Part shown: piece by piece, positions 8,924 through 17,835 of the stretch
Layout: the number at the start of each line of letters is the position of its first letter
Numbering within the stretch: the first letter of the stretch is position 1
DNA from: Paeniglutamicibacter psychrophenolicus
Lineage (GTDB): Bacteria > Actinomycetota > Actinomycetes > Actinomycetales > Micrococcaceae
Direction: 5' to 3'
Assembly: GCF_030812255.1 (NCBI RefSeq)
Contig: NZ_JAUSSH010000001.1
Span: 372,001 to 436,000, forward strand
Length of the DNA: 64,000 nt
The notes under the pieces: generated by a model
What the model was told of the DNA's origin: nothing
The model's input: only the letters and a program-made list of their open reading frames with translations
Database searches by the model: none
Program-made: the position numbers and the translations under genes

Positions 8924-10669
8924 TTATGGCCTGGCTGTTTTCCCTATGTCGCCGGGCAAGGGGGCAGTCCACTCAAAGGTGGTCCCCCGGTTGGGGGCAC
9001 TCCTGACCAGGAAGTTCCCGTTGAGATTTTGGGCCCGGGCTTTCATGTTGTCAAGACCGTTCCGGCCCTTGACCCGGCGGAACCCGCCGCCGTCATCAAT
9101 CACTGACACCACGATCTTCTCGGTGTCAACGTCGACGCGGACACTGATGGAGGCAGCCTTGGCGTGGTTTATGGCATTGCTGAGTCCTTCGGAGACGACA
9201 GCGAGAACGTGCCCTTCCATGGCCAACGGGACCAGCCTGTCGAGGGATTCTGCCACGTGAAGGTCGGGTGCAAAGGGCAGGCTACTGGATAGCTTCCGGA
9301 CCACCTGGCTGATCCTGGTGCTCAGGGGCATGGCGGTGTCCTGCGGTTCCTGAAGCGCATGGATGGTCTCGCGCAGGTCGGCCATGGTCGAGTCGAGTTC
9401 ATCTGTAATCGAATCAATGCGTTCCAGCGCCACGGGCTCGGTCGTGAAGCGGGCCAGGCTCTTGGCGCTGAAGCCCGCGGCAAACAGCCGCTGTATCACC
9501 AGATCGTGCAGGTCCTTGGCGATGCGGTCCCGGTCGGCAAACACGGCGGATTCCTCCCGGTTCCCGGACACGCGCATCAGTTCCAGGGCGAGGGCGGATT
9601 GGCGGCCGTACTTCCCCGCCAGGGCGTTTTCGAGGTCGCTGTAAGCGGGTGCCCCGGGTGGGCGTGCCAGGATCAGGAAGGCATCACCTGCTGCGCCTGA
9701 ACCCAGGGTGATCAGCAGGGCAGGTCCGATCCCGGATTCCTTCCCGGCGCGGGACAAATGCGGGGCCAGGTCCAGGGCAATGGGGTGGTTCGACTCCTGG
9801 GCCGAGAGGATCGGGCTTTCCCCCAGATGCAGGGATCGGTGCAGGAAGTCCGGCGTCAGCAGGCCAGAGCCTGTGGAAACCCGGAGGGTTCCCTGTTTGC
9901 CATCACGGATGGCGACCATGGCCAGCGCGGATGATGAGGCTTCCAGGGCTTGGTTGGCGACAATGGCCTCCCCGGATTCGGCGTTGCATTCGTTCCGGTC
10001 CAGCATCTGCACGGCCACCTGCATGCTCGCTTCCATCCAGCGGGTGCGCAGGTGAGCCTCGTCGAATAGCCGCGCGTTTTCGATGGCGAACCCTGCCGCT
10101 GCGGCCAAGACCACGGCCAGATTCTCGTCGTCGGCCGTGAACGGGGTACCGTTGCGCTTATCGGTGAGATACAGGTTGCCGAAGACGACATCGTGGATGC
10201 GTAAGGGAACGTTCAGGAAAGACCGCGTAGGAGGGTGGGAGCGCGGAAATCCGACGGAGGCAGGATGCGTGTGGAGGTCCTGCAGCCGGATCGGGCGAGG
10301 GGCGCTCATGAGCATGCCAAGGGCCCCCTGTTCACCGCGGGGCACGGGGCCAATGCGTTCGGCCGTTTCGGGTTCAATCCCCTCAGTGATGAAACGGCTC
10401 AGCATCCCATTTTCCCCGAGGACGCCCAGCGCACCGTACCTGGCATCGGTGAGCTTGCATGCCGACTTGACAACATGCCTCAGGACCGAATCCAGCCTCA
10501 GGTCCTGCGAAATGGCGATGACCGATGCCAGCAGCCCCTGCATGCGCGCCTGGAACTGGACCAATTCCTCCGTGCTGGCGATCAAGGCGGCGCGGATATC
10601 CTCAAGACCAGGGGCCGGAAGTGAGGATCCCACTATTAGGGGACGGGGTTCCGCCGATGAAGACTCCAT
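8924..10669 (-). CDS. DevS/DosT-like GAF-domain sensor histidine kinase (orphan)
   Basis: 581 residues from ATG 10669, chosen because GGACGGAGAG lies just upstream; the frame also stays open 84 codons further. Layout: N-terminal helix, GAF 1 (about 45-200), GAF 2 (about 215-370), HisKA_3 dimerisation domain with DRIAKDLHDL (phospho-acceptor H388), and an HATPase domain with SEGLSNAINHAKA and DDGGGF. GAF 1 contains HPASVGFPRSHPPTRSFLNV and FGNLYLTDK, the block typical of DevS/DosT sensors that bind haem in GAF 1 and sense oxygen, NO or CO. Whether H145 of the SHPP motif is the haem ligand needs alignment. No response regulator gene is adjacent. Hsp20 is divergent at 10936, so the 267 bp between could carry shared control. 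Confidence 0.9.
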   Translation of the reverse strand: MESSSAEPRPLIVGSSLPAPGLEDIRAALIASTEELVQFQARMQGLLASVIAISQDLRLDSVLRHVVKSACKLTDARYGALGVLGENGMLSRFITEGIEPETAERIGPVPRGEQGALGMLMSAPRPIRLQDLHTHPASVGFPRSHPPTRSFLNVPLRIHDVVFGNLYLTDKRNGTPFTADDENLAVVLAAAAGFAIENARLFDEAHLRTRWMEASMQVAVQMLDRNECNAESGEAIVANQALEASSSALAMVAIRDGKQGTLRVSTGSGLLTPDFLHRSLHLGESPILSAQESNHPIALDLAPHLSRAGKESGIGPALLITLGSGAAGDAFLILARPPGAPAYSDLENALAGKYGRQSALALELMRVSGNREESAVFADRDRIAKDLHDLVIQRLFAAGFSAKSLARFTTEPVALERIDSITDELDSTMADLRETIHALQEPQDTAMPLSTRISQVVRKLSSSLPFAPDLHVAESLDRLVPLAMEGHVLAVVSEGLSNAINHAKAASISVRVDVDTEKIVVSVIDDGGGFRRVKGRNGLDNMKARAQNLNGNFLVRSAPNRGTTFEWTAPLPGDIGKTARP

Positions 10670-10832
10670 GGTCTCTCCGTCCAAGTTCCGCAGGGGATTC
10701 CCGGGGTGCCGCGTCTTGACCGGGGATAGCCAACACGCTACCCCCGCGCGGCCCGCAACTCCAGCAAAGGGCCCGGGGTGACCCGGGCCGAAGCTGTGCA
10801 ATGCCGGGGTTCGTGTCCCGGGAATGATGAGC

Positions 10833-10846
10833 GGGACGTTCGGCCC
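10833..10846. promoter_or_regulatory. DosR-box-like palindrome upstream of hsp20
   Basis: GGGACGTTCGGCCC keeps the GGGAC-N4-G.CCC core of the DosR consensus, with one mismatch in the right arm. It lies about 90 bp before the hsp20 start and about 165 bp before the divergent kinase. This is a motif match by eye; regulator binding is inference. Confidence 0.4.
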
Positions 10847-10935
10847 TAGTGGGCAGAAGCCCGGTGGCCCACGCTGGGGGTGGTCAACGCGCCGCTTTCC
10901 TGCGGCAACAACCCACACCAAGTAGGAGAAATACC

Positions 10936-11403
10936 ATGAACGAAATCCTCAGTTGGTCACCGCGCGAGTCTGCGGCGTCAAGTTCCCCTTTCGACCTACT
11001 CTCAAAGTCCCCGTTTGGGATGCTCGATTCCCTGCAACGGCTCTTTGACGGGGAAGACGAAAAAACCACCATGAGGGTGGAGGAGTTCGTGGAGGACAAC
11101 ACGTTGGTTGTTCGGGCCGAATTGCCCGGCATTGACCCCGACAAGGACGTGGAGGTCTCGGTCGCCGACGGGGTCCTGAGCATCAGTGCCCGCCGCGAGG
11201 ACACCTCGGAGACCCGGTCGGAGGGCCGGTACCGCTCCGAGTTCCGCTACGGGTCCATGTTGCGAAGGATTGCGCTTCCGGAAGGCGTGGGAGAGTCCGA
11301 GATAAAAGCCTCCTACAAGGACGGCATCCTGGAGGTCCGCTCACCCATGCCGGCCCAGAAGTCCGCCCCCGAGACCACCAAGGTGGCCATCACCCGGGAC
11401 TAG
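10936..11403 (+). CDS. Hsp20/alpha-crystallin small heat-shock protein
   Basis: 155 residues from ATG 10936 after AGGAGAA. The alpha-crystallin domain runs from about residue 45 to 145: RVEEFVEDNTLVVRAELPGI, DGVLSISARRED, YGSMLRRIALPEGV and the final YKDGILEVR strand are the family landmarks. Small Hsps are ATP-independent holdases. The mycobacterial HspX (Acr) belongs to the same family and is a DosR target, as suggested here by the upstream palindrome. The BON-domain gene follows 57 bp downstream with no terminator between, so the two probably form an operon. Confidence 0.95.
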   Translation: MNEILSWSPRESAASSSPFDLLSKSPFGMLDSLQRLFDGEDEKTTMRVEEFVEDNTLVVRAELPGIDPDKDVEVSVADGVLSISARREDTSETRSEGRYRSEFRYGSMLRRIALPEGVGESEIKASYKDGILEVRSPMPAQKSAPETTKVAITRD

Positions 11404-11460
11404 GACGGCATCGCCATCGCCCGCCGAGTCGACTCGCAGCCCACCAAGACGAAGGACACC

Positions 11461-12129
11461 ATGGCCAATCATCCCGCCCCCACAGATCGCACCGTTCAAG
11501 CCGCCGTCGAATCCGAACTCCGGTGGACACCTGACGTGGAGGCAGCACACATCGGGGTGAGCGTGCAGGACCATGCCGTCACCTTGACCGGTGAGGTTGC
11601 CAACTACCCCGAACGGCTGGCCGCCCGGCGGGCGGCACTGCGCGTGAAGGGGGTTTCCGCGGTGGCCGACGAGCTCACGGTCCACTACGCCGGGGCCCCG
11701 AAGACAGACGGGGACATCGCCGAGTCCGTGGGACACGTGCTCAACAACCACGCGAGCATTCCCCCGGGATCGGTCAAGGCCACGGTCCGCAACCACGTGG
11801 TGACACTCACCGGAACGGTGCCCTGGAATTACCAGCGGGAAGAGGCTGCCAAGGCCGTCGGAACGGTCGCCGGGGTGAACCATGTGGAGAACCATGTCGG
11901 ATTGCCCCAGCAGCCCTCCGCGACCGTCTTGGCGGACAGGATCAAGGGCGCGCTGGCCCGGAATGCCGCACTTGCGGCCCGGAACATCAACGTTTCCGTC
12001 CAGGGCGACCGCGTCACCCTGAGCGGGTATCTGCCCTCTTGGTTTGAGAAGAAGCAGGCCGGGCTTGCTGCTTGGGCGGCTCCGCACGTGGGATCGGTTC
12101 AGAACAACATCACCATCGGAATGGAATGA
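11461..12129 (+). CDS. three-BON-domain protein
   Basis: 222 residues made of three BON domains at about 6-72, 78-145 and 150-220. Each has the V.V..G.VTL.G.V pattern (for example DHAVTLTGEVANYPERLAA, NHVVTLTGTVPWNYQRE and GDRVTLSGYLPSWFEKK). BON domains are thought to bind phospholipid or membrane surfaces and occur in osmotic or envelope stress proteins such as OsmY. There is no signal peptide, so it should be cytoplasmic or peripheral. It is co-oriented with hsp20, and a terminator-like hairpin follows at 12137. Confidence 0.9.
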   Translation: MANHPAPTDRTVQAAVESELRWTPDVEAAHIGVSVQDHAVTLTGEVANYPERLAARRAALRVKGVSAVADELTVHYAGAPKTDGDIAESVGHVLNNHASIPPGSVKATVRNHVVTLTGTVPWNYQREEAAKAVGTVAGVNHVENHVGLPQQPSATVLADRIKGALARNAALAARNINVSVQGDRVTLSGYLPSWFEKKQAGLAAWAAPHVGSVQNNITIGME

Positions 12130-12136
12130 CCTGACT

Positions 12137-12162
12137 GTGCGGCCGGGGACGCTCGGCCGCAC
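12137..12162 (+). terminator. hairpin after the BON gene
   Basis: GTGCGGCCG (12137-12145) pairs perfectly with CGGCCGCAC (12154-12162) across an 8-nt loop. There is no clear U tract, as is common in high-GC actinobacteria. Confidence 0.55.
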
Positions 12163-12336
12163 GGGTGTATTCGACACCAGGCGTGCAGGGGATTGCGCAC
12201 AGCGGGAGATCTGCGGTAACTCCGCAAACACGCTGTGGTGCAGCTTCCCCGTTGCCGTCCGTACCGCGATCGACGAAGCAACCCGTAAGGATCAACCCCG
12301 GGTGAACAAGATCGCCACGTGAAAGGAGGTCGGATG

Positions 12337-13410
12337 ATGCGCAGCTTCGGCATTGAGGAAGAATTCTTCATCTTGGAGCCGCTGGCCGGGCTTCCCCGAG
12401 TGCCGATTGCCTCTGCGCGGGCCGAACTCCTGGCACTAACTGCAGGTGGCACGAGGACTCACAGTGAGTTTCTCGCCTGCCAGCTCGAAGGCATCGGTCC
12501 GATCTGCACCCAGGGCGCCGAGGCACTCGAGTCGGCGCAAGCATATCGGACCGTGTTGCCCGGGACTGGGGTTATCAGGCGCTGGCCTTGGGAACCCCAC
12601 CGCGCATCCCGAGCTCTCCAGCCGTCGTGAGCTCCGGTGACAGGTACCACGCCATCCATTCTTTGTGTGAGGGACTCGCGGCCGAACATTACCTCTCCGG
12701 CTTGAACGTGCATGTGCACGTGGAGGATGTGGACTCCGGCATCGTGGCGTTGAACCAGCTGCGGCACTGGCTTCCGGCATTGACGGCGTGCGGGGCAAAC
12801 TCGCCGTACTGGCGCGGATGCGACACAGGGTTTGCCTCCTGGCGGACCATTCGCTACCGGCAGTGGGCGCTCCAGGGCATCCCGCCCTACTTCGCCGATG
12901 CCCAGGAATACGCAAAGCGGATGCGATTCATACTCGACGCTGATGTGGTTCTGGACCCGGGCCACGTCCGGTGGGGTGCCCGGCTGTCCTCCTCGCACCC
13001 GACAGCCGAGGTCCGTGTGGCAGATGCCCAGCTGGATGCCTCCCATTCGATCCTGTTGGCCCTGATCGTCAGGTCGCTGGTTGATTCGAGCCTCACCGGA
13101 GAACCCGGCGGCCACCACCCCCATGCCCGAGGCGCTTGACCTGGACCAGTGGCAGGCGGCTAAGTTCGGCGTGCGGGGCAATAACTTCGAGCCCACGGAC
13201 GGGACAAAGACTTCTGCTTCTCGGATGATTCACCGCCTGGTGGAGTACATCCATGGCGCATTGAGGCGCAATGGCGACTATGAGTACGTCGCCGCGGGGC
13301 TCGCGGGGATCCTGCAGCGCGGAACCGGTGCCAGCATCCAACGCCGGCACTTTCAGCGTGGCGGTTTCGACGCCACGCTGGATGAAGCCGCCGCCGTCAT
13401 CGCTGACTAG
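12337..13410 (+). pseudogene. carboxylate-amine ligase (YbdK/GCS2 family), frameshifted
   Basis: The N-terminus (SFGIEEEFFILEP) is the glutamate-cysteine-ligase-like GCS2 signature, preceded by AAAGGAGGT. Homology leaves the first frame near 12555 (expected continuation DWGYQALALGTPP lies in another frame) and runs through DRYHAIHSLCEG, HVHVEDVDSG and ANSPYWRGCDTGFASWR. Near 13120 a second shift returns to the first frame (LDLDQWQAAKFGVRGN), ending at TAG 13410. Joined, the frames give a near full-length protein of about 355 residues, so decay looks recent or reflects two sequencing errors. Intact members form a gamma-glutamyl-type amide bond; the substrate is unknown. Confidence 0.85.
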
Positions 13411-13606
13411 CGCGGGCACCTTCAAGGACGCTGGCCGGCCTGAGGATCTTTGGTCCAGATGTGTGGGCTGGGTCCAGGCGAGAGCGGGGCGGTGCGCCCG
13501 CGGGTGAACCATTAGGGCGTAGGGGCCGTCACCGCAATGCAGTCTGTCGTCCAACACCAAGAACATGTATCCAGCGGTGTTTCTGGGTAAGGAATCGCGG
13601 AACCGT

Positions 13607-13873
13607 TCACCGCGGTGCACCGCTGCCGCGCCGAAGCGTGGAGAGCCTGGCGGTGTATTCATCCTCATCGATTTCGCCGCGTGCAAACCGCTCGGCGAGC
13701 AGATCTTCTGCCATGCTGCGACCCGGCGCTTCGCCCTCGTATCGCCGGTTGGAGGCGCCCGTGGACCGGCCGAACAAGATGACCGTCGTAATGATGACAC
13801 CCCAAAACAACACAAAGCTGAGGAGCATCAGGACATAGCCCAACCCGCCCATGTCTTCGTTCCAATACATCAT
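13607..13873 (-). CDS. small SHOCT-domain membrane protein
   Basis: 88 residues from ATG 13873, selected because GGAAGGAAAC precedes it; an in-frame start 13 codons upstream lacks a site. One transmembrane helix (about 10-30) is followed by a C-terminal SHOCT motif (LLAERFARGEIDEDEYTARLSTL). SHOCT segments are short helical modules of membrane or oligomeric proteins of unknown role. A DosR-box-like palindrome lies about 70-90 bp upstream at 13944. A second gene of the same design is at 54316. Confidence 0.85.
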   Translation of the reverse strand: MMYWNEDMGGLGYVLMLLSFVLFWGVIITTVILFGRSTGASNRRYEGEAPGRSMAEDLLAERFARGEIDEDEYTARLSTLRRGSGAPR

Positions 13874-14408
13874 CGCCGTTTCCTTCCGTACCTCAATGCG
13901 CCACCACCCCAATACCCACTATCGACGCTGCTCCCGGGTGGTGTCAGGGTCTTTGGTCCCGCCAAGGCCCGGCCGGCTCACTTACTGCAAGAGAGACGAT
14001 GCAGAGGAGCGTTCCGGGGCGAGTCGCCGCTTTGAGTCAGAACCGGGTGGTCAAATCCTAGAGCAGTGTTATTGGAAGGATTCGATTCGTCGATTGGCTG
14101 GGTGCCGCCGGAGGCGGGGGCTGCGGTAAGTTCTTGGCAGTCCCTCCGGCTGAGCGGAAAACGGTTAACACCAATGCGTCGGCCCTTTATGAGACTTGAG
14201 GTCCAGCCGGCGCGAGGGGGTGTCCTTGATTGACTCGATGACCTGCCTGAACGGTTCGTAATCCCGTGGTGGGGCGCCGCTTCTCGCCCTCCCAGCTAGT
14301 GTGTCCAGCAGGTGTGGATATGATCTGCGGAAGCAGCGCAAGGGTGCGGCTTGGAGAAGCCCAGAGAGGCAACAGATGTTGGTTGGCCCGTGGTCGGACG
14401 GCGTGACC
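13874..14408. other. intergenic region between two minus-strand genes
   Basis: No supported gene. The left part is the upstream region of the SHOCT gene and contains the palindrome at 13944-13963. Nothing else stands out. Confidence 0.5.
13944..13963. promoter_or_regulatory. DosR-box-like palindrome upstream of the SHOCT gene
   Basis: Read on the minus strand this is GGCGGGACCAAAGACCCTGA. Against the DosR consensus core GGGAC-TWWA-GTCCC it keeps GGGAC, the A/T-rich centre, the G and CCC, with two core mismatches. It lies in promoter position for the minus-strand gene. Confidence 0.45.
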
Positions 14409-15152
14409 TCACTTTGTCGACGGTGCAACCGTGCCCGCCGTTTCGCCGCCATCAATGACGAATTCCGCGCCTGTGACAAACGATGATTCGTCTGCTGCCA
14501 GGTAGACGGCCAAGTTGGCGACTTCCATTGGCTGGCCTGTTCGGTGCAAGGGGACAGGTGCGGTGTCAAAGACCATCCCAGCGGTCATGGGAGTTTCAAT
14601 GACTCCCGGATGCACGGAGTTGACTCGGATTCCGTAGCCCCCCAGATCCAGGGCGGCACTCTTGGTCAGGCCGCGAACCCCGAATTTGGAGGCCGTATAT
14701 CCGCAGAGCTGTTCATAGCCGCGCAGCCCGGCAATGGAGGAGATATTGATGATGGAAGAGGACCCGGCAGTCGCCAGATCGGCGACAGCTGCCCTGATGC
14801 CGTTGAAAACGCCGGTGAGATTGACATCGATGATTCTCGTCCATCGGTCGTGGGCATACGCATCAATCCTGCCGAAGTCCACGATGCCCGCGTTGTTCAC
14901 CAGGATGTTCAGGCACCCAAAGGCCTCCACGGCCTCGCCCACGGCACGGTCCCAGTCCGAGGGCTTTGTTACATCCAGAGGAATGTAACGTAGGTGCTTT
15001 CCCAGTCGATCCTGCAACTTTCTTCCGTCCTGGTCCAAGATGTCGCCGATGACGACCTTTGCTCCTTCCTCGAGGAACCTCTCGGCGATCGCCGCCCCGA
15101 TTCCGCGGGCACCACCGCTGATCAGGGCTGTTTTTCCATTCAAGCGATCCAT
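14409..15152 (-). CDS. short-chain dehydrogenase/reductase (classical SDR)
   Basis: 247 residues from ATG 15152, preceded by AAGGA about 10 bp upstream. It shows the NAD(P)-binding GGARGIGAAIA motif, NNAG (in LNILVNNAGIVDFG), the catalytic Ser in INISSIAGLRG, YTASK (Y..SK-type Tyr and Lys) and the C-terminal FVTGAEFVIDGG of FabG-like classical SDRs. The VVIGD end of strand 2 favours NAD(H). The substrate cannot be told. No operon partner is adjacent. Confidence 0.9.
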   Translation of the reverse strand: MDRLNGKTALISGGARGIGAAIAERFLEEGAKVVIGDILDQDGRKLQDRLGKHLRYIPLDVTKPSDWDRAVGEAVEAFGCLNILVNNAGIVDFGRIDAYAHDRWTRIIDVNLTGVFNGIRAAVADLATAGSSSIINISSIAGLRGYEQLCGYTASKFGVRGLTKSAALDLGGYGIRVNSVHPGVIETPMTAGMVFDTAPVPLHRTGQPMEVANLAVYLAADESSFVTGAEFVIDGGETAGTVAPSTK

Positions 15153-15425
15153 GGCTGCGTCCTTATCCTTAGGAAATTGAGATGCCACTTCGCCATTGTC
15201 AAGATTGCGACGGCCACTTGGCAAAGGACCACCTGGAGGACGGAAGCGGGCGGCATCGTCCGCAAACGGGTCCGCTCCCCAGTCTGGCAACAGGTCCTTG
15301 GCTGCCGGTAGGGGCATTGGGCCCGGGAAGCATTGTGTTCGAACCGGCTCCTCCGGGCGTGAAACGGGACGCTGTAGTGGGTAGCCAAACACCCGCGGAT
15401 GACGTATGGAATTTGACAGGGGTGC

Positions 15426-16150
15426 CTAGCCGGATCCTGTCGTAGGGCGGATTCGGGGGTAGTCGGTCCAGTCGTGGCCGCTCCAGCGTTCCGCGGTATG
15501 TATGGAGATGCCCAAGAGTTCGGCCAAGACCGAGGGCGGAAGGTCGCGGGCGAGGCTCATGAGCGCACCATTCCTGGCGGCGCGAAGGCTGATGCTTCTG
15601 CGCGCGAGAGGTACCCTGAGCATCGCGGTCGTGAGGTGGCGGCCTGCTCGCCGACCCTTGAAGATCCAGATGTTGCTCTCCCGATCCGAGGCGGTTCCGG
15701 CGTCCAGGAGCCGCCGTCGTAACGCGCCCAGCGCTGCGGGAAGCTTGATCGGTTCGGTTCCCAGCGAGAGACAGGTGGTGTCGCCCTCCAACGTGACAGC
15801 ATCGCGTTGAAGTGAGACAACGCGGGTCATTGTCGTGCCGTAGATGATGGCAAGGAACCCGCCGACACGCACCTCGAGCCTAAGGTCCTCGGAGATGAGC
15901 AGGTTCTCTTGCCCAGGCCCATCGTTCGTCCTCGGTAGCACCCGAGGTTCCCAAGTTGCTTTTCAGGCATTCGCTGCGCAGGCGCGTCAATCCTTTGGTG
16001 CGCCTGCGCAGCGGATGAACGGCGTGGGTTGTTTGCCGGCACTGCCGCGTGTTGCCACATAGCTCGCGAAGGTGCGCGGGGGCACAGTGCGCAGATCCAG
16101 GCCGTGGTCATTGAGAATTCCGAGCAATTCGCAGGCCGCGATCAGGTGGG
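15426..16150 (-). pseudogene. decayed integrase/recombinase-like gene
   Basis: The main minus-strand frame (15426-15941) reads LRLEVRVGGFLAIIYGTTMTRVVSL..., then SISLRAARNGALMSLARDLPPSVLAELLGISIHTAERW, matching the C-terminal part of actinobacterial site-specific recombinase-like proteins (R..AL..LA..LP..VLA.LLGI...TA.RW). The catalytic Tyr region is not evident. Upstream, at about 15990-16150 in a different frame, GLDLRTVPPRTFASYVATRG looks like the preceding segment of the same family. Frameshifts and stops separate the parts. It is a remnant of an integrated element. Confidence 0.55.
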
Positions 16151-16459
16151 CCTAGCGCGGATCAACGGGGGAGACCTTGATGCTTTCCATACTTACGGTC
16201 GCAATCTATCCCGATCGGGATGAATCATGCACGAATCTTCCCACCGTCCCGCAAGCCGAATACCAACTAGGAAATATGCGGCGAGCACAAGACCGTTGCG
16301 AGAAATAGCGCGTAGGTGACTCATGATGCGCAAGGATCCTCGAAATGACTCCACCTAGGACGTGCGGAGTCCCAATGCGTTCACGAGTAGAGCTCGCGCT
16401 GCGCGACAAGGCCACGTTGTCGCCGTCTTCACTACGTCATCCAAGTCGACTCCCGCCGA
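16151..16459. other. no recognisable gene
   Basis: Short open frames only. Base composition is a little less GC-rich than the metabolic half of the window. Confidence 0.45.
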
Positions 16460-16918
16460 TCATTTTGCGGGCCAGCAGATCTGGGTGCGCCATTTCGCTG
16501 GATCTTGCTCGGCTGCTGGATCTGTGAGGTAGTTTTCCCACATGACGTCACTCGGAGTTAGCTTGGCGTCCCTGAAGAAGCGTTCGATTTCGGCGTAGGT
16601 GCGCTCCATCGTGTCGTATGACCCGATGTGGATCGCCTGGACCACGCTGCCACCAGGCAGAATACCGGGCGTGACGGCGCCGGCGGGAGTGATAGTCGCG
16701 GCGACAGGGAAGCCTGCCTCGACATCCACCATCTCATCCGGGCGACCGTAGTACTTGCCGAACGGCGCACCCGTCGGGCTGACGCCTTGAGCCTGGAGCA
16801 CCCCCATCGTTTCCACAAACGCTCGAGAGAAGAAGTCGGTCAATCCAGCCATGGGTATTTGCGCCCTGACACCTGCAGTGTGCCGTTCGGAGTGCTCGGT
16901 GATTTCGATGTCTGCCAT
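16460..16918 (-). CDS. GyrI-like small-molecule-binding domain protein
   Basis: 152 residues forming a single GyrI/AraC effector-binding domain. Characteristic stretches are IPMAGLTDFFSRAFVETMG near the start, GAPFGKYYGRPD, VEAGFPVA, then GGSVVQAIHIGSYDTMERTYAEIERF and the WENYLTDP block near the end. There is no DNA-binding domain, so it is a stand-alone binding domain, a type often encoded beside regulators, transporters or enzymes handling hydrophobic compounds. It is divergent from the gene at 17005 with 86 bp between the starts. Confidence 0.85.
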   Translation of the reverse strand: MADIEITEHSERHTAGVRAQIPMAGLTDFFSRAFVETMGVLQAQGVSPTGAPFGKYYGRPDEMVDVEAGFPVAATITPAGAVTPGILPGGSVVQAIHIGSYDTMERTYAEIERFFRDAKLTPSDVMWENYLTDPAAEQDPAKWRTQICWPAK

Positions 16919-17004
16919 ACCGCGATACTAGCCTTCGAGACGTGCCCCGGGTAGAGTCAACGTCCCTACCGAGAAGACGTCGTAGCGCGAGCGGAGGTAG
17001 ACAC

Positions 17005-17835
17005 ATGGTCGTATCCACACAATACGAAGCCGATGTCGTCGCGATTCTGGCCAAACGACACGACAACGGTGCCGATTGCTGGGCCACCCTCGATGGTCGG
17101 ATAGCAAAAGGCAGCCCATTCACGACCCTCGATTGCGCGGTGATGCTTTGCGACCTAGGCGTTGATCCGACCGACTCGGTGCTGAAACAGACCTCAGATG
17201 TCATCTTCGACGCACTCCGGGAGGACGGGCGCTTCCAGCTTGCCCCGGGAGGCGCGATATACCCCTGTCACACCGTCAATGCGGCAAGGGCCCTTAGCTA
17301 CTTGGGTTTCGCCGGTGATGACCGTCTCGAAAAGACCTTCGATCACCTACTGGCGATCGAACACAACGACGGTGGCTGGCAGTGTCGCAAATTCAGTTAC
17401 GGTCGTGGACCGGAGACCCGTGCCTCAAATCCCGGCCCGACGTTGGCGGCGCTTGACATCTTCAGGCTTGCGGGTCGGCATGATCGCTCGCCCAGCATTG
17501 ACAGCGCGGTCGAGTTCTTGCTCGATCATTGGACTACCCGGACGCCACTCGGGCCATGCCATTTCGGAATTGGCACATTATTCATGCAAGTGACCTACCC
17601 GTTCGCCAGCTACAACTTATTCTTCTACGTGTACGTGCTCTCCTTCTTCGAACGTGCTAGGGGAGACCGCAGGTTCATGGAGGCGCTGCTCGCCCTGGAG
17701 TCCACCATGGCTGCTGGGCGGATTGTCGTACAACGTCCGCATCCAAAGCTGAGTACGTTTGCCTTCTGCCGGGCTGGCAAAGCCAGTGACCTGGCGACAC
17801 TACGATTCGACGAGATACGACGAAACCTCGACTAG
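17005..17835 (+). CDS. prenyltransferase/squalene-cyclase-repeat-like protein
   Basis: 276 residues from ATG 17005, directly after GCGGAGGT. Repeated helix-pair units such as AARALSYLGFAGDDRLEKTFDHLL followed by the QW-type EHNDGGWQCRKF, and LAALDIFRLAGRHDRSPSIDSAVEFLLDHW, resemble the alpha/alpha-barrel repeats of prenyltransferase and squalene-oxidase families. The DXDD motif of class II terpene cyclases is absent, so it is probably not a cyclase. It may be a lone barrel binding a hydrophobic ligand, which its GyrI-like divergent neighbour would suit; this is inference. Confidence 0.65.
   Translation: MVVSTQYEADVVAILAKRHDNGADCWATLDGRIAKGSPFTTLDCAVMLCDLGVDPTDSVLKQTSDVIFDALREDGRFQLAPGGAIYPCHTVNAARALSYLGFAGDDRLEKTFDHLLAIEHNDGGWQCRKFSYGRGPETRASNPGPTLAALDIFRLAGRHDRSPSIDSAVEFLLDHWTTRTPLGPCHFGIGTLFMQVTYPFASYNLFFYVYVLSFFERARGDRRFMEALLALESTMAAGRIVVQRPHPKLSTFAFCRAGKASDLATLRFDEIRRNLD

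Noticed and set aside
8600-10936. Long plus-strand open frames across the kinase gene
   Set aside because: They are antisense or frame shadows of the intact kinase; codon pattern and homology favour the minus-strand frame.
12148-12161. GGGACGCTCGGCCG as another DosR-like box
   Set aside because: It forms part of a terminator-like hairpin after the BON gene and lacks the right arm.
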